Shown one piece after another: positions 17,901 through 25,061 of a stretch of 64,000 nucleotides of DNA; position 1 is the stretch's first letter; every line of letters starts with the position of its first letter. The notes beneath the pieces were generated by a model. That model searched no databases. It saw only the letters and a program-made list of their open reading frames with translations, and had not been told where the DNA came from. Source of the DNA: CALMEC01 sp964628685 (lineage in GTDB: Bacteria; Actinomycetota; Thermoleophilia; Miltoncostaeales; Miltoncostaeaceae); NCBI GenBank assembly GCA_964628685.1, contig CAZVNM010000006.1:104653-168652 (forward strand), given 5' to 3'. The position numbers and the translations under genes were made by a program.

Positions 17901-18174
17901 CAACGGCATCGTCTTCCTGCTCCTGGAGGACGAGACCGGGATGGTCAACGTGATCGTGCGACCCGAGATCCACGACCGTCACCGCGCGCTCCTTCGCACC
18001 GAGACCGTCCTGGTGGCACACGGACGCCTCGAACGGCGTGGCCGCAACGTCAACGTGCTGGCGACGCGGCTGGAACGCGCGCCGGTCCCCGCCGAACGAC
18101 GTTCGGACGCCGATGAGCACCGCGTGCGCCGTGCGGTGCCGGCCGGTCAGTACTTCGGCCGCGGCAGGGGGTGA
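14920..18174 (+). CDS. dnaE2: Error-prone DNA polymerase III alpha subunit DnaE2
   Basis: The 1084-residue protein has an N-terminal PHP domain (ELHTHSAFSFLDGAS, ALTDHDGLCG, TGDVHAHHPRR), a C-family polymerase core with the catalytic Asp triad segment PDIDLDFPRDIR near residue 405, FQIESRAQIQSIL, RPGPVSGGAVHPY and FGFPKAHASAFA, and an OB fold near 970-1060. Length and the short C-terminus match DnaE2 rather than replicative DnaE1. With ImuB it carries out translesion synthesis in the SOS response. The LexA box ends directly before ATG 14920; ATG 14911 lies inside the box and is less likely. No ImuA/ImuB gene adjoins it; imuB is 11.5 kb upstream. Confidence 0.93.
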   Translation: MPNPGYVELHTHSAFSFLDGASSPEELAEQAAALGHTAIALTDHDGLCGSLAFAHACREAGIRAITGAELTLEGGAHLTLLAESATGYANLCRLITLAHRDTRPPPTRRPLPPELDPAHLAAHATGLVCLTGCARQGLIPRMVATGRTREAEEHTRELVRVFGRGNVYVELQRPRSRGDQVLIRDLTHLAESQGLPTVATGDVHAHHPRRAFLQDALVAVRMRLTLDGSEAQRRGNRDAVLRTPEETAERFAAHPRAVAETVRLAERLEFDLTRDLGYAHPDFTAPGESAQATLTRICRMQMGARYPNAARRREASVRLDEELALIEHHGLAGFFLLHREILEIAREVAHTCRPAGSARRILPPGRGRGSSVGSIVCYLTGLSHVDPVRNRLFLGRFLNRDSTSVPDIDLDFPRDIREGLIAEIIRRYGHEHAAMVAAFPTFRARMAIRELGGALALPPADIERLAKLSDGWSSPTALEEEILRLSDGRAKLESPRWRALAFLAREAAGLPRHLSQHSGGMIVSARPLVEMVPVVPAAFPGRQMCQWDKDSCADAGFVKIDLLGLGMLSAVEECIDMVHRTSGRTVDLSHVDLHDPGVYEEIGQGDTVGVFQIESRAQIQSILQTRPENLDDLTIQVALIRPGPVSGGAVHPYVKHRNALRDDPDFQPPYDHPLLADCLRDTLGVVVFQEQVLEVAMALSGFTPGQAEGLRRAMSRKRSRDAMLRMWREFRDGARERGVDDEVIRTVFTKLVGFSNFGFPKAHASAFAVLAYQSAWLRRHHPAEFLAALLNAQPMGFYPPASLVRDAARRGVRTRPPCVLRSEVACTVEEPGTVRIGLGYIRGLGEAASTVVGERTRGGPFDGVGDLATRTGLGEDALTALVRAGACDAFDRPRREMLWQAGTLPRPATMRQGLQLAFDVSPDRVPQLDEPSRMERVVTDYELTGVSTGWHLATLLRPGLPPGALTASQLPDTPDGTRVVVAGIVTARQRPQTANGIVFLLLEDETGMVNVIVRPEIHDRHRALLRTETVLVAHGRLERRGRNVNVLATRLERAPVPAERRSDADEHRVRRAVPAGQYFGRGRG

Positions 18175-18311
18175 TTGCGACCGAAACCGACATTCGCAAC
18201 AACGAAAAATCACGCTCGTTGCAGGGAATGTTCGACGATTCCGGAGAAAAGATGCCGGTCTGTGAAATCAGGGCTAAAGGTTCCCGGGTGACCTGCCGAT
18301 GGTGGACCCAT

Positions 18312-18370
18312 CACCGCACGGATCGCGGCTGATGCGGCACCAGGACAGCTTCACGGACACGGAGGTCTCC
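18312..18370 (+). promoter_or_regulatory. Leader elements of the second CAP gene
   Basis: The blocks CACCGCACGGATCGCGG (18312-18328) and GACACGGAGGTCTCC (18356-18370) match the leader of the first CAP gene exactly. The second block contains GGAGG and places the TTG start at 18372. Confidence 0.65.
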
Positions 18371-18371
18371 A

Positions 18372-18893
18372 TTGAAGGCGTTAGCGCTCGCTCCGAAGGC
18401 CCTTCTCGCCCTGATCGTTGCGTTCATCACACTCGCTTTCACCGTGCAGCAGGCTCCGGCCCAGACCTCCGCCCGCACCATGGCCGCAAACAACGCCACC
18501 AAGGCGGCGCTTCTCAAGGAGATGAACGCCGTCCGCCGCGCCCACCGCCGCGCTCCGCTTCGCATGAACGCCGTCCTGTCCCGGCCGGCCCTCGCCCACA
18601 GCCGCTACCTGGCCACGCTGGGTGAGCTCCAGCACGAGGGTGCCGACGGCAAGCCGTTCTGGGTCCGCATCTACAGGGCCGGCTACAGCAAGCGCAAGGC
18701 CATCGGTGAGAACCTCGGCATGATCGGCGGCTGCAGCGGCGTGAGCGACCACAAGACCATGGTCCAGATGTGGCTCGAGAGCCCCGGCCACCGGCGCAAC
18801 CTGCTGGCCAAGGAGTTCAAGCACGTCGGCATCGCCATCGTCTCCTCCGGCGACTGCGCCAACACGGTCTACGCCACCGACTTCGGCGGCTGA
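18372..18893 (+). CDS. Secreted CAP/SCP-domain protein, copy 2
   Basis: TTG 18372 is chosen because the ribosome-binding site GGAGGTCTCC precedes it at the same position as the ATG of copy 1. The signal peptide (PKALLALIVAFITLAFTVQQAPA) leads to a minimal CAP domain of 173 residues in total: LLKEMNAVRRAHRRAPLRMN, HSRYLATLGELQHEG, KPFWVRIYRAGYSKRKA, GENLGMIGGC, MWLESPGHRRNLL. The central part is almost identical to copy 1, including all cysteines and histidines. It is exported; CAP proteins of bacteria have no settled function. It follows dnaE2 by about 200 bp but with its own leader, so it is probably not SOS-coupled. Confidence 0.85.
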   Translation: MKALALAPKALLALIVAFITLAFTVQQAPAQTSARTMAANNATKAALLKEMNAVRRAHRRAPLRMNAVLSRPALAHSRYLATLGELQHEGADGKPFWVRIYRAGYSKRKAIGENLGMIGGCSGVSDHKTMVQMWLESPGHRRNLLAKEFKHVGIAIVSSGDCANTVYATDFGG

Positions 18894-19794
18894 TCGCCCG
18901 GGCCCGGTCATCCGGCCCGAGTCCTCGTCGACGATTCCCGTCCGCCCGGCCGTTCGACGATTCTCCACAGGTTTTCGGGAGCGGGCGCGAACCGCGTTCG
19001 TGCCCGCTCCTGACGTTCGCGTTCCGGCACGGGACACCCGACCGGCGGCCGGCGCGGCCCCACACCGCGCTCGTGGTGATCGGCGTCTCAACCGACGCAC
19101 GGACCGGAGGGTGTCCCCCGAGTCCTCGCCGAGCAACGTGGTCTGTGCGACCTGCTCAGGCGTCGTCATCACTGGCCTCCTCCGGCCGGTCATCCGCCAC
19201 CTGCTGCCGGCGCGGCGGGGACCGCGTTGTCGACGACGGCGGGGACCGACGTCTCCGGTCGTTCGACGCAAGGGCGCCGCTGCGCCACACGACGGCTCCA
19301 GATGCCCGGGCCCTCGTGCGGTGGCCGCCGACTGCCGTGTCCGCCCGTCCGTCGCCACGGGTCCGCCACCACCGTGACCGGCAATCCCGGTTCTTTGTGA
19401 CGATCGTCCCACACGCTCCGTGCCCACGCCGTGGGCCGGCACCGTCACGTCTCATGTCTTCCCGTCCGTCGCCACGGATCCGCCGCCGTCGTGACCGGCG
19501 ATCGCCGTTTTCGCCGACCGTCCCACACGCTCCGTGCCCGCGCCGTGGGCCGGCACCGTCACGTCTCATGTCTGCCCGTCCGTCGCCACGGGTCCGCCAC
19601 CACCGTGACCGGCAATCCCGGTTCTTTGTGACGATCGTCCCACACGCTCCGCGCCCATGCCGTGGGTGGGCGCCGTCGCATCGCATGCACCCACGACGAA
19701 GCGGGGCCGCTCGGCGCGGCCCGCGTGTCAACGTGCGTCGGTCGTGGGCCCCCGGCCCCTCACGGTCCGTCCGACGGACCGAGAGGTGCGATCG
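18894..19794. other. Gene-poor region with tandem repeats
   Basis: No credible gene lies in these 900 bp. Open frames on both strands read through it, but they are Arg/Pro-rich, their third-position GC is clearly lower than in neighbouring genes, and none has family sequence or a good start. The part from 18894 to about 19340 holds only loosely repeated GC-rich words. From 19344 a regular tandem array begins (separate entry). Confidence 0.6.
19344..19690. repeat. Three tandem units of 114-117 bp with conserved hairpins
   Basis: Units begin at 19344, 19461 and 19575, each with CCCGTCCGTCGCCACGG. Units 1 and 3 are identical over about the first 75 bp; unit 2 is diverged and 3 bp shorter in its middle. 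Each unit has a hairpin around GCCCACGCCGTGGGC (stem with GCC loop) and another around ACCGGCAATCCCGGT. In unit 2 the second becomes the palindrome CGGCGATCGCCG, and changes in the first stem give G-U pairs if the plus strand is transcribed. The array may encode a structured RNA, or be a degenerate minisatellite. Confidence 0.75.
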
Positions 19795-20115
19795 TCAGGC
19801 CTGGAAGCTCTTCCCGCAGCCGCAGCTGGACTCGGAGTTGGGGTTGTTGATCACGAACCCCGCGCCCTGGAAGCTCTCCTCGTAGTCGAACTCGGCGCCG
19901 ACGATGTACGGGGCGCTGAATCGGTCCACGATGATCCGCACGCCGTTCTGCTCGAAGACCTCGTCGGCGTCCTCCGGCTTGTCGAACGTCAGCTGGTACT
20001 CGAAGCCCGAGCAGCCACCCGGTACGACCTTCACGCGCAGACCGTCGCCCGCCTCGCCCTCTTCGGCGATGAGGCCCTTGATCTTGTCACTGGCGGTCTC
20101 GGTGAGCGTCACCAT
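19795..20115 (-). CDS. erpA: ErpA/HesB-type iron-sulfur cluster insertion protein
   Basis: The 106-residue protein is an A-type Fe-S carrier. It has LTETASDKIKGLIAEE, VVPGGCSGFEYQLTF with the first cluster cysteine, and NPNSESSCGCGKSF with the C-terminal CGC pair. Such proteins pass clusters to apo-enzymes in the cytoplasm. ATG 20115 has GGAGG eight bases upstream and starts the family's usual N-terminus; an open frame to 20187 has no such site. It stands alone, divergent from the secreted HExxH protein. Confidence 0.92.
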   Translation of the reverse strand: MVTLTETASDKIKGLIAEEGEAGDGLRVKVVPGGCSGFEYQLTFDKPEDADEVFEQNGVRIIVDRFSAPYIVGAEFDYEESFQGAGFVINNPNSESSCGCGKSFQA

Positions 20116-20352
20116 CGATGCGTCCTCCAACGTCGTTGACCCGGTAAGGATAGCGCGACCGTGCAAAACACGGCACCCCGGCGGCACGGCGAATCCCCGG
20201 ATGGCCGCACGGTCCCGGAGTCACCCACGCGGGCGGCCGCGGCGTGTGATGATTCCGATCTCAAGGTCGGCATGCGACCTGCCGATCTCCCCGAGGACGC
20301 GCACCCCAACCTCATGCGCCTCCCGCCGATCCCGCACCACCAGCCGAGGCCG

Positions 20353-21870
20353 ATGTCGATGTCGATGAAGAAGCTCCTTCTCACCCTGGGTGTGCTCGCG
20401 GTGGCCGCATCCGGTGCCACCGCCACGACCGGTCGCGTCGCGAAGATGCCGGCCAAGCTCCCTCCGGGGGTCGGCGACGACCTCAGGAAGGCGGGCGCGG
20501 TGTGCGTGGCCGACTCCGGGGCGTTCCGCCTCTGGTGGACCGAGGTGCCCGGCGCCGCACAGACGATCCAGGGTGCCGACGGGAACTGCGCCACGGTTCC
20601 GCCGGTCGCCCAGGAGTCGCTCGACGCCCTCCACCGCGGTCGCGTCGCCGTCGCATCGCTGGGTTTCCGCGTCATCGCCGGCGACAGCCTGCCGAAGTTC
20701 GTGTTCCAGCGGCGCAACTACCGCCTGCTGGTCTCCCTCTCGCCCACGCGGCGCGCGGCGCTTCTGAAGGGCACGAAGCGCACGACCCGCGGTCGTGTGC
20801 TGGCGTCGTTCTCCCCGGCGCAGCGGCGCATCGTCAACCGCGGTCTCGCCACGTCCCTGCGCCGCGCGCTGGCGGTCGACATCCGCCGCGCCCAGCGGGG
20901 GACGGCCGCCGATTTCGTGGGCGGGGACCGACGCATCGACGTGACGCTGACCGCCAACGCCGCCTTCATGGGCGAGCGCGACGGGTACGCGTCGTGCCTG
21001 AGCTATCCGTCCCTGTTCGGCGCCTACCGCTTCCAGTCCACGTCGATGGTGGTCCTCACCAACCGGGCGAACGCGGACACCGCGACGCTCGCGCATGAGC
21101 TCTTCCACGTGGTGCAGTGCAACCGCGGCGTGTCCAACACGTCCGACCTGGTGACCGAGGGCAGCGCCGAGTGGAGTGCGGCGGTGAGCGATCCGGTCGG
21201 CTTCGTCGGCGGGGTCCTGGTCGACCCGGCCGACGGGCAGCAGCGTCTGCACGGCGGTTCGGCGCGCGCCGTGGGCTTCTGCACCAGCTTCACCCCCCAC
21301 GCCGGCCCGGGCCTCGACAACTACCGGTCGTTCCCGGTCTGGATGGAGCTCGAGAAGACCCAACCGGGCACGATCCGCAACCTCATCGCGGTTGCCGTCA
21401 AGGGGGTCCTGCGTTCGTCGGACGCCACGATGGCCCTGATCGGCGACGCACGCTGGACGACGGCGCTCGGGGCGGCGCACCAGGCCGTGTGCGGCGGCAT
21501 GACCACGCCGACCGCCAACATGACCTTCCCCGTCGACACGCGCGGGTACATCGCCGCCAACACCCCGACGGTGGTCAGCACCGGCGGGTCGACCAGCGCG
21601 GCGGTTCCGGTGGGCGGCGTCACCTCCATCGGACTTCGCTGGAACACGCGCACCCCGGTCATCACGGTCTCGTCCCCGCAGCTCGCACCCGACGCGCTCG
21701 CCACGCGCCTCGTGGCGGGCGGCATCACCGGCCCGCTGCAGGTGACCCCCACCCCCACCGGCGTCACCATCACCGTCCCGCCGGACCAGGTGAATCACGC
21801 GGGCGGCTACATCTCGATCTCGAGCCCCGGCCTGGCCCAGCCGATCACCGTGGCCGCGACGGTCTCATGA
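20353..21870 (+). CDS. Secreted protein with HExxH zinc-protease-like motif
   Basis: Three in-frame ATGs (20353, 20359, 20365) precede a signal peptide, KKLLLTLGVLAVAASGATA; the first is listed and GAGG at 20346 favours the second. The exported protein of about 500 residues has LAHELFHVVQCN near residue 250, a classic HExxH site. TEGSAEW follows some 20 residues later, whose Glu could be a third zinc ligand as in gluzincins. The C-terminal 130 residues form Thr/Val-rich beta repeats. Activity is inference; I do not recognise the family. Several cysteines suit an extracellular fold. Confidence 0.65.
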   Translation: MSMSMKKLLLTLGVLAVAASGATATTGRVAKMPAKLPPGVGDDLRKAGAVCVADSGAFRLWWTEVPGAAQTIQGADGNCATVPPVAQESLDALHRGRVAVASLGFRVIAGDSLPKFVFQRRNYRLLVSLSPTRRAALLKGTKRTTRGRVLASFSPAQRRIVNRGLATSLRRALAVDIRRAQRGTAADFVGGDRRIDVTLTANAAFMGERDGYASCLSYPSLFGAYRFQSTSMVVLTNRANADTATLAHELFHVVQCNRGVSNTSDLVTEGSAEWSAAVSDPVGFVGGVLVDPADGQQRLHGGSARAVGFCTSFTPHAGPGLDNYRSFPVWMELEKTQPGTIRNLIAVAVKGVLRSSDATMALIGDARWTTALGAAHQAVCGGMTTPTANMTFPVDTRGYIAANTPTVVSTGGSTSAAVPVGGVTSIGLRWNTRTPVITVSSPQLAPDALATRLVAGGITGPLQVTPTPTGVTITVPPDQVNHAGGYISISSPGLAQPITVAATVS

Positions 21871-21944
21871 GCGGGGCCGTCCGGCGCACGCGGTGATGAG
21901 CGGGGCCGTCCGGCGCACGCGGTGATGAGCGGCGCCGGACGGCC
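21868..21944. repeat. 29-bp direct repeats and hairpin at the gene end
   Basis: A 29-bp unit beginning TGAGCGGGGCCGTCCGGC occurs at 21868 and 21897, with a partial third copy at 21926. The first copy contains the TGA stop of the HExxH protein gene. GGCCGTCCGGCGC (21904-21916) pairs perfectly with 21932-21944 across a 15-nt loop, making a strong terminator-like stem. Duplication of the gene's end probably produced it. Confidence 0.75.
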
Positions 21945-22024
21945 TGATCGGCCCCGCGGGGGAGTCGTCGTCACACCGGTGCGACGGATGCGTCACGACT
22001 CGCGTCGGAGTGAACGGCGCGTCA

Positions 22025-22038
22025 CGTTCAATTGAACG
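22025..22038. promoter_or_regulatory. AT-rich 14-bp palindrome, function unknown
   Basis: CGTTCAATTGAACG is a perfect palindrome in a 290-bp gap between convergent genes. A partial second copy of its core, CTCAATTG, lies about 15 bp further on. No adjacent gene starts here, so an operator role is doubtful. Confidence 0.35.
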
Positions 22039-22236
22039 AGTACCACCGCTCAATTGCACGTGAGGCGTGGCGGAGACGTGCCCGGGCCGGCGGCAGTCGC
22101 GGCATCGAACGCCGCTCGCGGACGACGTGTGCCCGGCGCCCATCCCGGTCGGGGTCGACGCCGGGCCGAACACCGTCTGCCGTCGTCACCGATCCCTCGC
22201 GCCGGGTCGGCGACTCCCCCGGTCACCGCGGGCGGC

Positions 22237-23136
22237 TCACTCCTCGGCGGCCGCGCTGCGCGCGCGTTCCAGTAGGTTCGTGAACCGCTCCGCCGCGGTC
22301 AGCGCGTAGTCGCGGGCGTTGTTATTCATGACCACGGCAACCTCCTGCGCCCGGCGCGCCATCTCGAGCACCGGGTCGATCCACTCCTCGAGCTCGGCGT
22401 CCGTGTAGTCGTGGTCGAAGCGCTCGGCGACGGTCTTCCCCTTCGTCCAGCCGTCCGCGTTTCGCCCGTGCATGCGCAGGTAGGCGAGGCCCGGTGAGGT
22501 GACCTCCACGATTCGCGGCATGATGCTCGCCACGTTGCGGTCGGGCGTGTCGACCACGACCCAGGCGGCGTCCAGCTCGCGCAGCAGGTCGGCGGTGACC
22601 GCGCGCTCCCCGTCACCGGCCCAGGAGCGGTGACGGAACTCCACCGCCGTCCGCACCGGATGGATGCGCTCGACGATCCGCGCGATCTCGTCGCGCTGGC
22701 GATCGCCCGCCACGACGAAGGGCGGCAGCTGCAACAGGACGGCTCCGAGGCGATCGCCCAGGGGGCCACACGCCTCGAGCAGCGTGTCGATGGCGGCATC
22801 GCGAAGCTCACGTCCGGGGCGACGGATGCGTCCGCGCCGGTCGAGCTCGGCCGGCAGGTTGCGAAGCGGGGCGGGCAGTCGCCCCGGGTCGCAGGGGTGG
22901 CCCGAGATGACCTGATGGGCCTTGACGTGGAAGCGGAAATCCGGGGGTGTGCGGTCCGCCCAGGCCTCGACGGTGTCGATCGTCGGCAGCGCGTAGAACG
23001 ATGCGTTCACCTCCACCATCGGGAAGTGCGCGGCGTAGTAGCGAAGACGCGCCTCGGCGTCGTTCTTGACCTCGTCCGGATACCACCCCGCCCGGATGAA
23101 CTCCGGGTCGGTCCAGGAGGCGGTGCCCACGAGCAC
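22237..23136 (-). CDS. DUF72 (YecE-like) protein
   Basis: The product of about 299 residues has the DUF72 TIM-barrel pattern: VLVGTASWTDPEF at the start, PMVEVNASFYALPT, FRFHVKAHQVISGH, LLQLPPFV, AVEFRHRSW, YLRMHGRN and the C-terminal VVMNNNARDYA. The family is widespread and of unknown function, with a possible nucleic-acid or metal-dependent role. GTG 23136 lies ten bases after the ccmH stop and starts the homology; the open frame extends to 23211. The position behind ccmH suggests cotranscription, with no clear functional link. Confidence 0.82.
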   Translation of the reverse strand: MLVGTASWTDPEFIRAGWYPDEVKNDAEARLRYYAAHFPMVEVNASFYALPTIDTVEAWADRTPPDFRFHVKAHQVISGHPCDPGRLPAPLRNLPAELDRRGRIRRPGRELRDAAIDTLLEACGPLGDRLGAVLLQLPPFVVAGDRQRDEIARIVERIHPVRTAVEFRHRSWAGDGERAVTADLLRELDAAWVVVDTPDRNVASIMPRIVEVTSPGLAYLRMHGRNADGWTKGKTVAERFDHDYTDAELEEWIDPVLEMARRAQEVAVVMNNNARDYALTAAERFTNLLERARSAAAEE

Positions 23137-23146
23137 CCGCCCGGGG

Positions 23147-23602
23147 TCAGCCGTCGAGGGCCTCGAGCTCACGGTCGACCCGGTCGCGCTCGGCGTCGGG
23201 CAGCTCCTCAACGGCCGCGTCGCCCGAGTCGCCCACCGCGCGGCGGCGGTTCCAGGCGCGCACGACGAACGGCAGGGCCATGAGCGCCACCACGATCACG
23301 CCGATGGGGATCAACCACCCGGCCACCAGGTCGAAGCCCCGCTTGGGCGGGGTCGCGAGCACCTGACGGCCGTAGTCGTGCACGAACTCGTCGATGATCT
23401 GCTGCTTGGAGGCGCCCTCGGCGATCCGCTTGTTGATGCGGGTCTTCATCTGCTGCGCGGCGGGTGCGTCCGAGACGTCCAGCGACGTTCCGCATGTGAC
23501 GCAGCGAAGTTCCTGTGCCACATCGGTCATGGACACCGACGATGCGGCCGCGGGAAGGAGGAGGAGCGCCGCGAACACGGTCATGAGGACGCGGCGGATC
23601 AC
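23147..23602 (-). CDS. ccmH: CcmH-type cytochrome c biogenesis protein
   Basis: The 151-residue protein has an N-terminal hydrophobic signal (LMTVFAALLLLPAAA), the haem-ligation motif RCVTCGTSLDVSDAPAA with CxxC, a helical bundle (MKTRINKRIAEGASKQQIIDEFVHDYGRQVLATPP) and one C-terminal membrane segment followed by a charged tail. CcmH/CycL reduces or holds apocytochrome c outside the membrane. GTG 23602 overlaps the stop of the thioredoxin-like gene as GTGA. CcmF and other system I genes are not in this window. Confidence 0.88.
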   Translation of the reverse strand: MIRRVLMTVFAALLLLPAAASSVSMTDVAQELRCVTCGTSLDVSDAPAAQQMKTRINKRIAEGASKQQIIDEFVHDYGRQVLATPPKRGFDLVAGWLIPIGVIVVALMALPFVVRAWNRRRAVGDSGDAAVEELPDAERDRVDRELEALDG

Positions 23603-24219
23603 GGCACCAGCACCCGGTCCAGGTGCGCACCGATCTGCGCCTCGATGACGTCGTCGATCGGCCCGCGGATGGGGAGCACGCGGATCATGCCGTCCGGATC
23701 GACGAGGAGCGTCTCGGGCATCTGCCCCACACCGTACTCGCGCGCGATGCGGTCGTTGCCCTCGCGGACGTTCGGGAACTTGAGGCCGTACTGATCCATG
23801 AACGCATGCGCATCGTCGGGGTTGTCCTGGCTGTTGACGCCGAGGACCATGACACCGCGCTTCTCGTACCGCTCCCAGAGGCGTTCGAGGTTGGGGGCCT
23901 CGCCGGGACACGCATCGCACCACGACGCCCAGAAGTTGATCACCACGGGCTTGCCGCGCAGATCGCTGAGGGTCAGCTCGGAACCCACCGGTCCGACGTC
24001 GCCGGCCGTCTGGATCAGCGGCAGCGTGAAGTCGGGGGCCTCGTACGGCTTGCCGTCGCGCACGGCGTTGTCGATCAGCCGGCTGGGGCCGCCGCCGCGC
24101 ATGAGCCCCAGGATCAGGAACACGGTGACGGCCAACGCGAGCGCCACGCCGAGCGCCGTGCCGACGATGCGGCCGCGGCTCCATCCCTCGGTGGTCGTCT
24201 GGGCGGGCTCGTCGCTCAT
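23599..24219 (-). CDS. TlpA/ResA/CcmG-like membrane thioredoxin
   Basis: One N-terminal membrane segment (IVGTALGVALALAVTVFLILGLM) anchors an extracytoplasmic thioredoxin domain with active site NFWASWCDACPGEAPNL (CxxC), then VMVLGVNSQDNPDD and MPETLLVDPDG with the cis-proline. With ccmH directly behind it through a GTGA overlap, the job is most likely thiol reduction of apocytochromes (CcmG/ResA). The start may be ATG 24219 (206 residues) or TTG 24228. It follows the trp genes by about 60 bp. Confidence 0.87.
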   Translation of the reverse strand: MSDEPAQTTTEGWSRGRIVGTALGVALALAVTVFLILGLMRGGGPSRLIDNAVRDGKPYEAPDFTLPLIQTAGDVGPVGSELTLSDLRGKPVVINFWASWCDACPGEAPNLERLWERYEKRGVMVLGVNSQDNPDDAHAFMDQYGLKFPNVREGNDRIAREYGVGQMPETLLVDPDGMIRVLPIRGPIDDVIEAQIGAHLDRVLVP

Positions 24220-24281
24220 CCGCGCCAATGTAGCCGACCCGAACCCGTCACAACCGCCGTCGGGCGCGTGCGCGACATTCG

Positions 24282-25061
24282 TCAGGCGGACCCGAGCAGG
24301 TTCCGGATCACCTGCGACGGGTCGTCCGCACCCATGATCGCCTCGCCCACGAGGATGGCGTCGACCCCGGCCTCACCCAGGTGCAGCACGTCGGAGCGCT
24401 CGGCGATGCCCGATTCGGCCACGACCACGGTGCCCGCCGGGATGTCCGACAGCAGGCGAAACGCGGTGTCGGTGTCGACCTCGAGCGTCTTGAGGTTGCG
24501 GTTGTTGATCCCGATGATCTCGGCGCCCGCCTCGACCGCGACGACCACCTCGTCCTCCTCATGGACCTCCACGAGGAGGTCGAGGCCCAGGTTCTGACCG
24601 AAGTGTAGGAGGTCGGCGAAGTGCTCGGGCTCGAGCGCGGCCACGATGAGCAGGGCGGCGTCGGCACCCGCGTGGCGGGCCTCGGCGAGCTGGTACTCGT
24701 CGACGATGAAGTCCTTGCGAAGGAGCGGCAGGTCGCAGGCCGCCCGCGCCTCCCGCAGGTCGTCCAGCGACCCGCCGAAGAAGTCGGGCTCGGTGAGGAT
24801 GGAGCACGCCGACGCCCCCGCGTCCTGGTACATGCGCACCATGTCGGTGACGCTCGCGTCCGGACGGATCGGCCCGCGGCTGGGGCTCGCACGCTTGACC
24901 TCGGCGATCAGCGAGACGTCCGGGGCGATGAGCGCCTCCGAGAAGGGACGCCCGCGTCCCGGCGGATCGATCTCGGCGAGCAGCGACTCGAGCGGGACCT
25001 CCGACCGCCGCCCGGCGACCGCCCCCCTGCGCTGGTGGACGATGTCCTCGAGGAATCCCAT
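24282..25061 (-). CDS. trpC: Indole-3-glycerol phosphate synthase
   Basis: The 259-residue TIM-barrel enzyme converts carboxyphenylamino-deoxyribulose phosphate to indole-3-glycerol phosphate. It shows LIAEVKRASPSRG, ASACSILTEPDFFGGSLDDL, LPLLRKDFIVDEYQ, LLVEVHEEDE, IIGINNRNLKTLEVD and VVAESGI, all family hallmarks including the catalytic Lys and Glu residues. ATG 25061 overlaps the trpD stop by one base. It is the last trp gene of this cluster; trpF, trpB and trpA are not here. Confidence 0.95.
   Translation of the reverse strand: MGFLEDIVHQRRGAVAGRRSEVPLESLLAEIDPPGRGRPFSEALIAPDVSLIAEVKRASPSRGPIRPDASVTDMVRMYQDAGASACSILTEPDFFGGSLDDLREARAACDLPLLRKDFIVDEYQLAEARHAGADAALLIVAALEPEHFADLLHFGQNLGLDLLVEVHEEDEVVVAVEAGAEIIGINNRNLKTLEVDTDTAFRLLSDIPAGTVVVAESGIAERSDVLHLGEAGVDAILVGEAIMGADDPSQVIRNLLGSA

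Noticed and set aside
19344..19690. CRISPR array
   Set aside because: Units are over 110 bp with no short identical repeats separated by unique spacers, and no cas genes are nearby.
19156..19885. Repeat proteins encoded by the tandem array (frames on both strands)
   Set aside because: Third-position GC is mixed on both strands, unlike neighbouring genes; the products are Arg/Pro-rich and lack credible starts. Kept only as a repeat.
18770..19885. A 371-codon plus-strand frame continuing from the second CAP gene
   Set aside because: It starts inside the CAP gene in another frame, runs through the repeat array, and ends antisense to erpA. No family sequence is visible.
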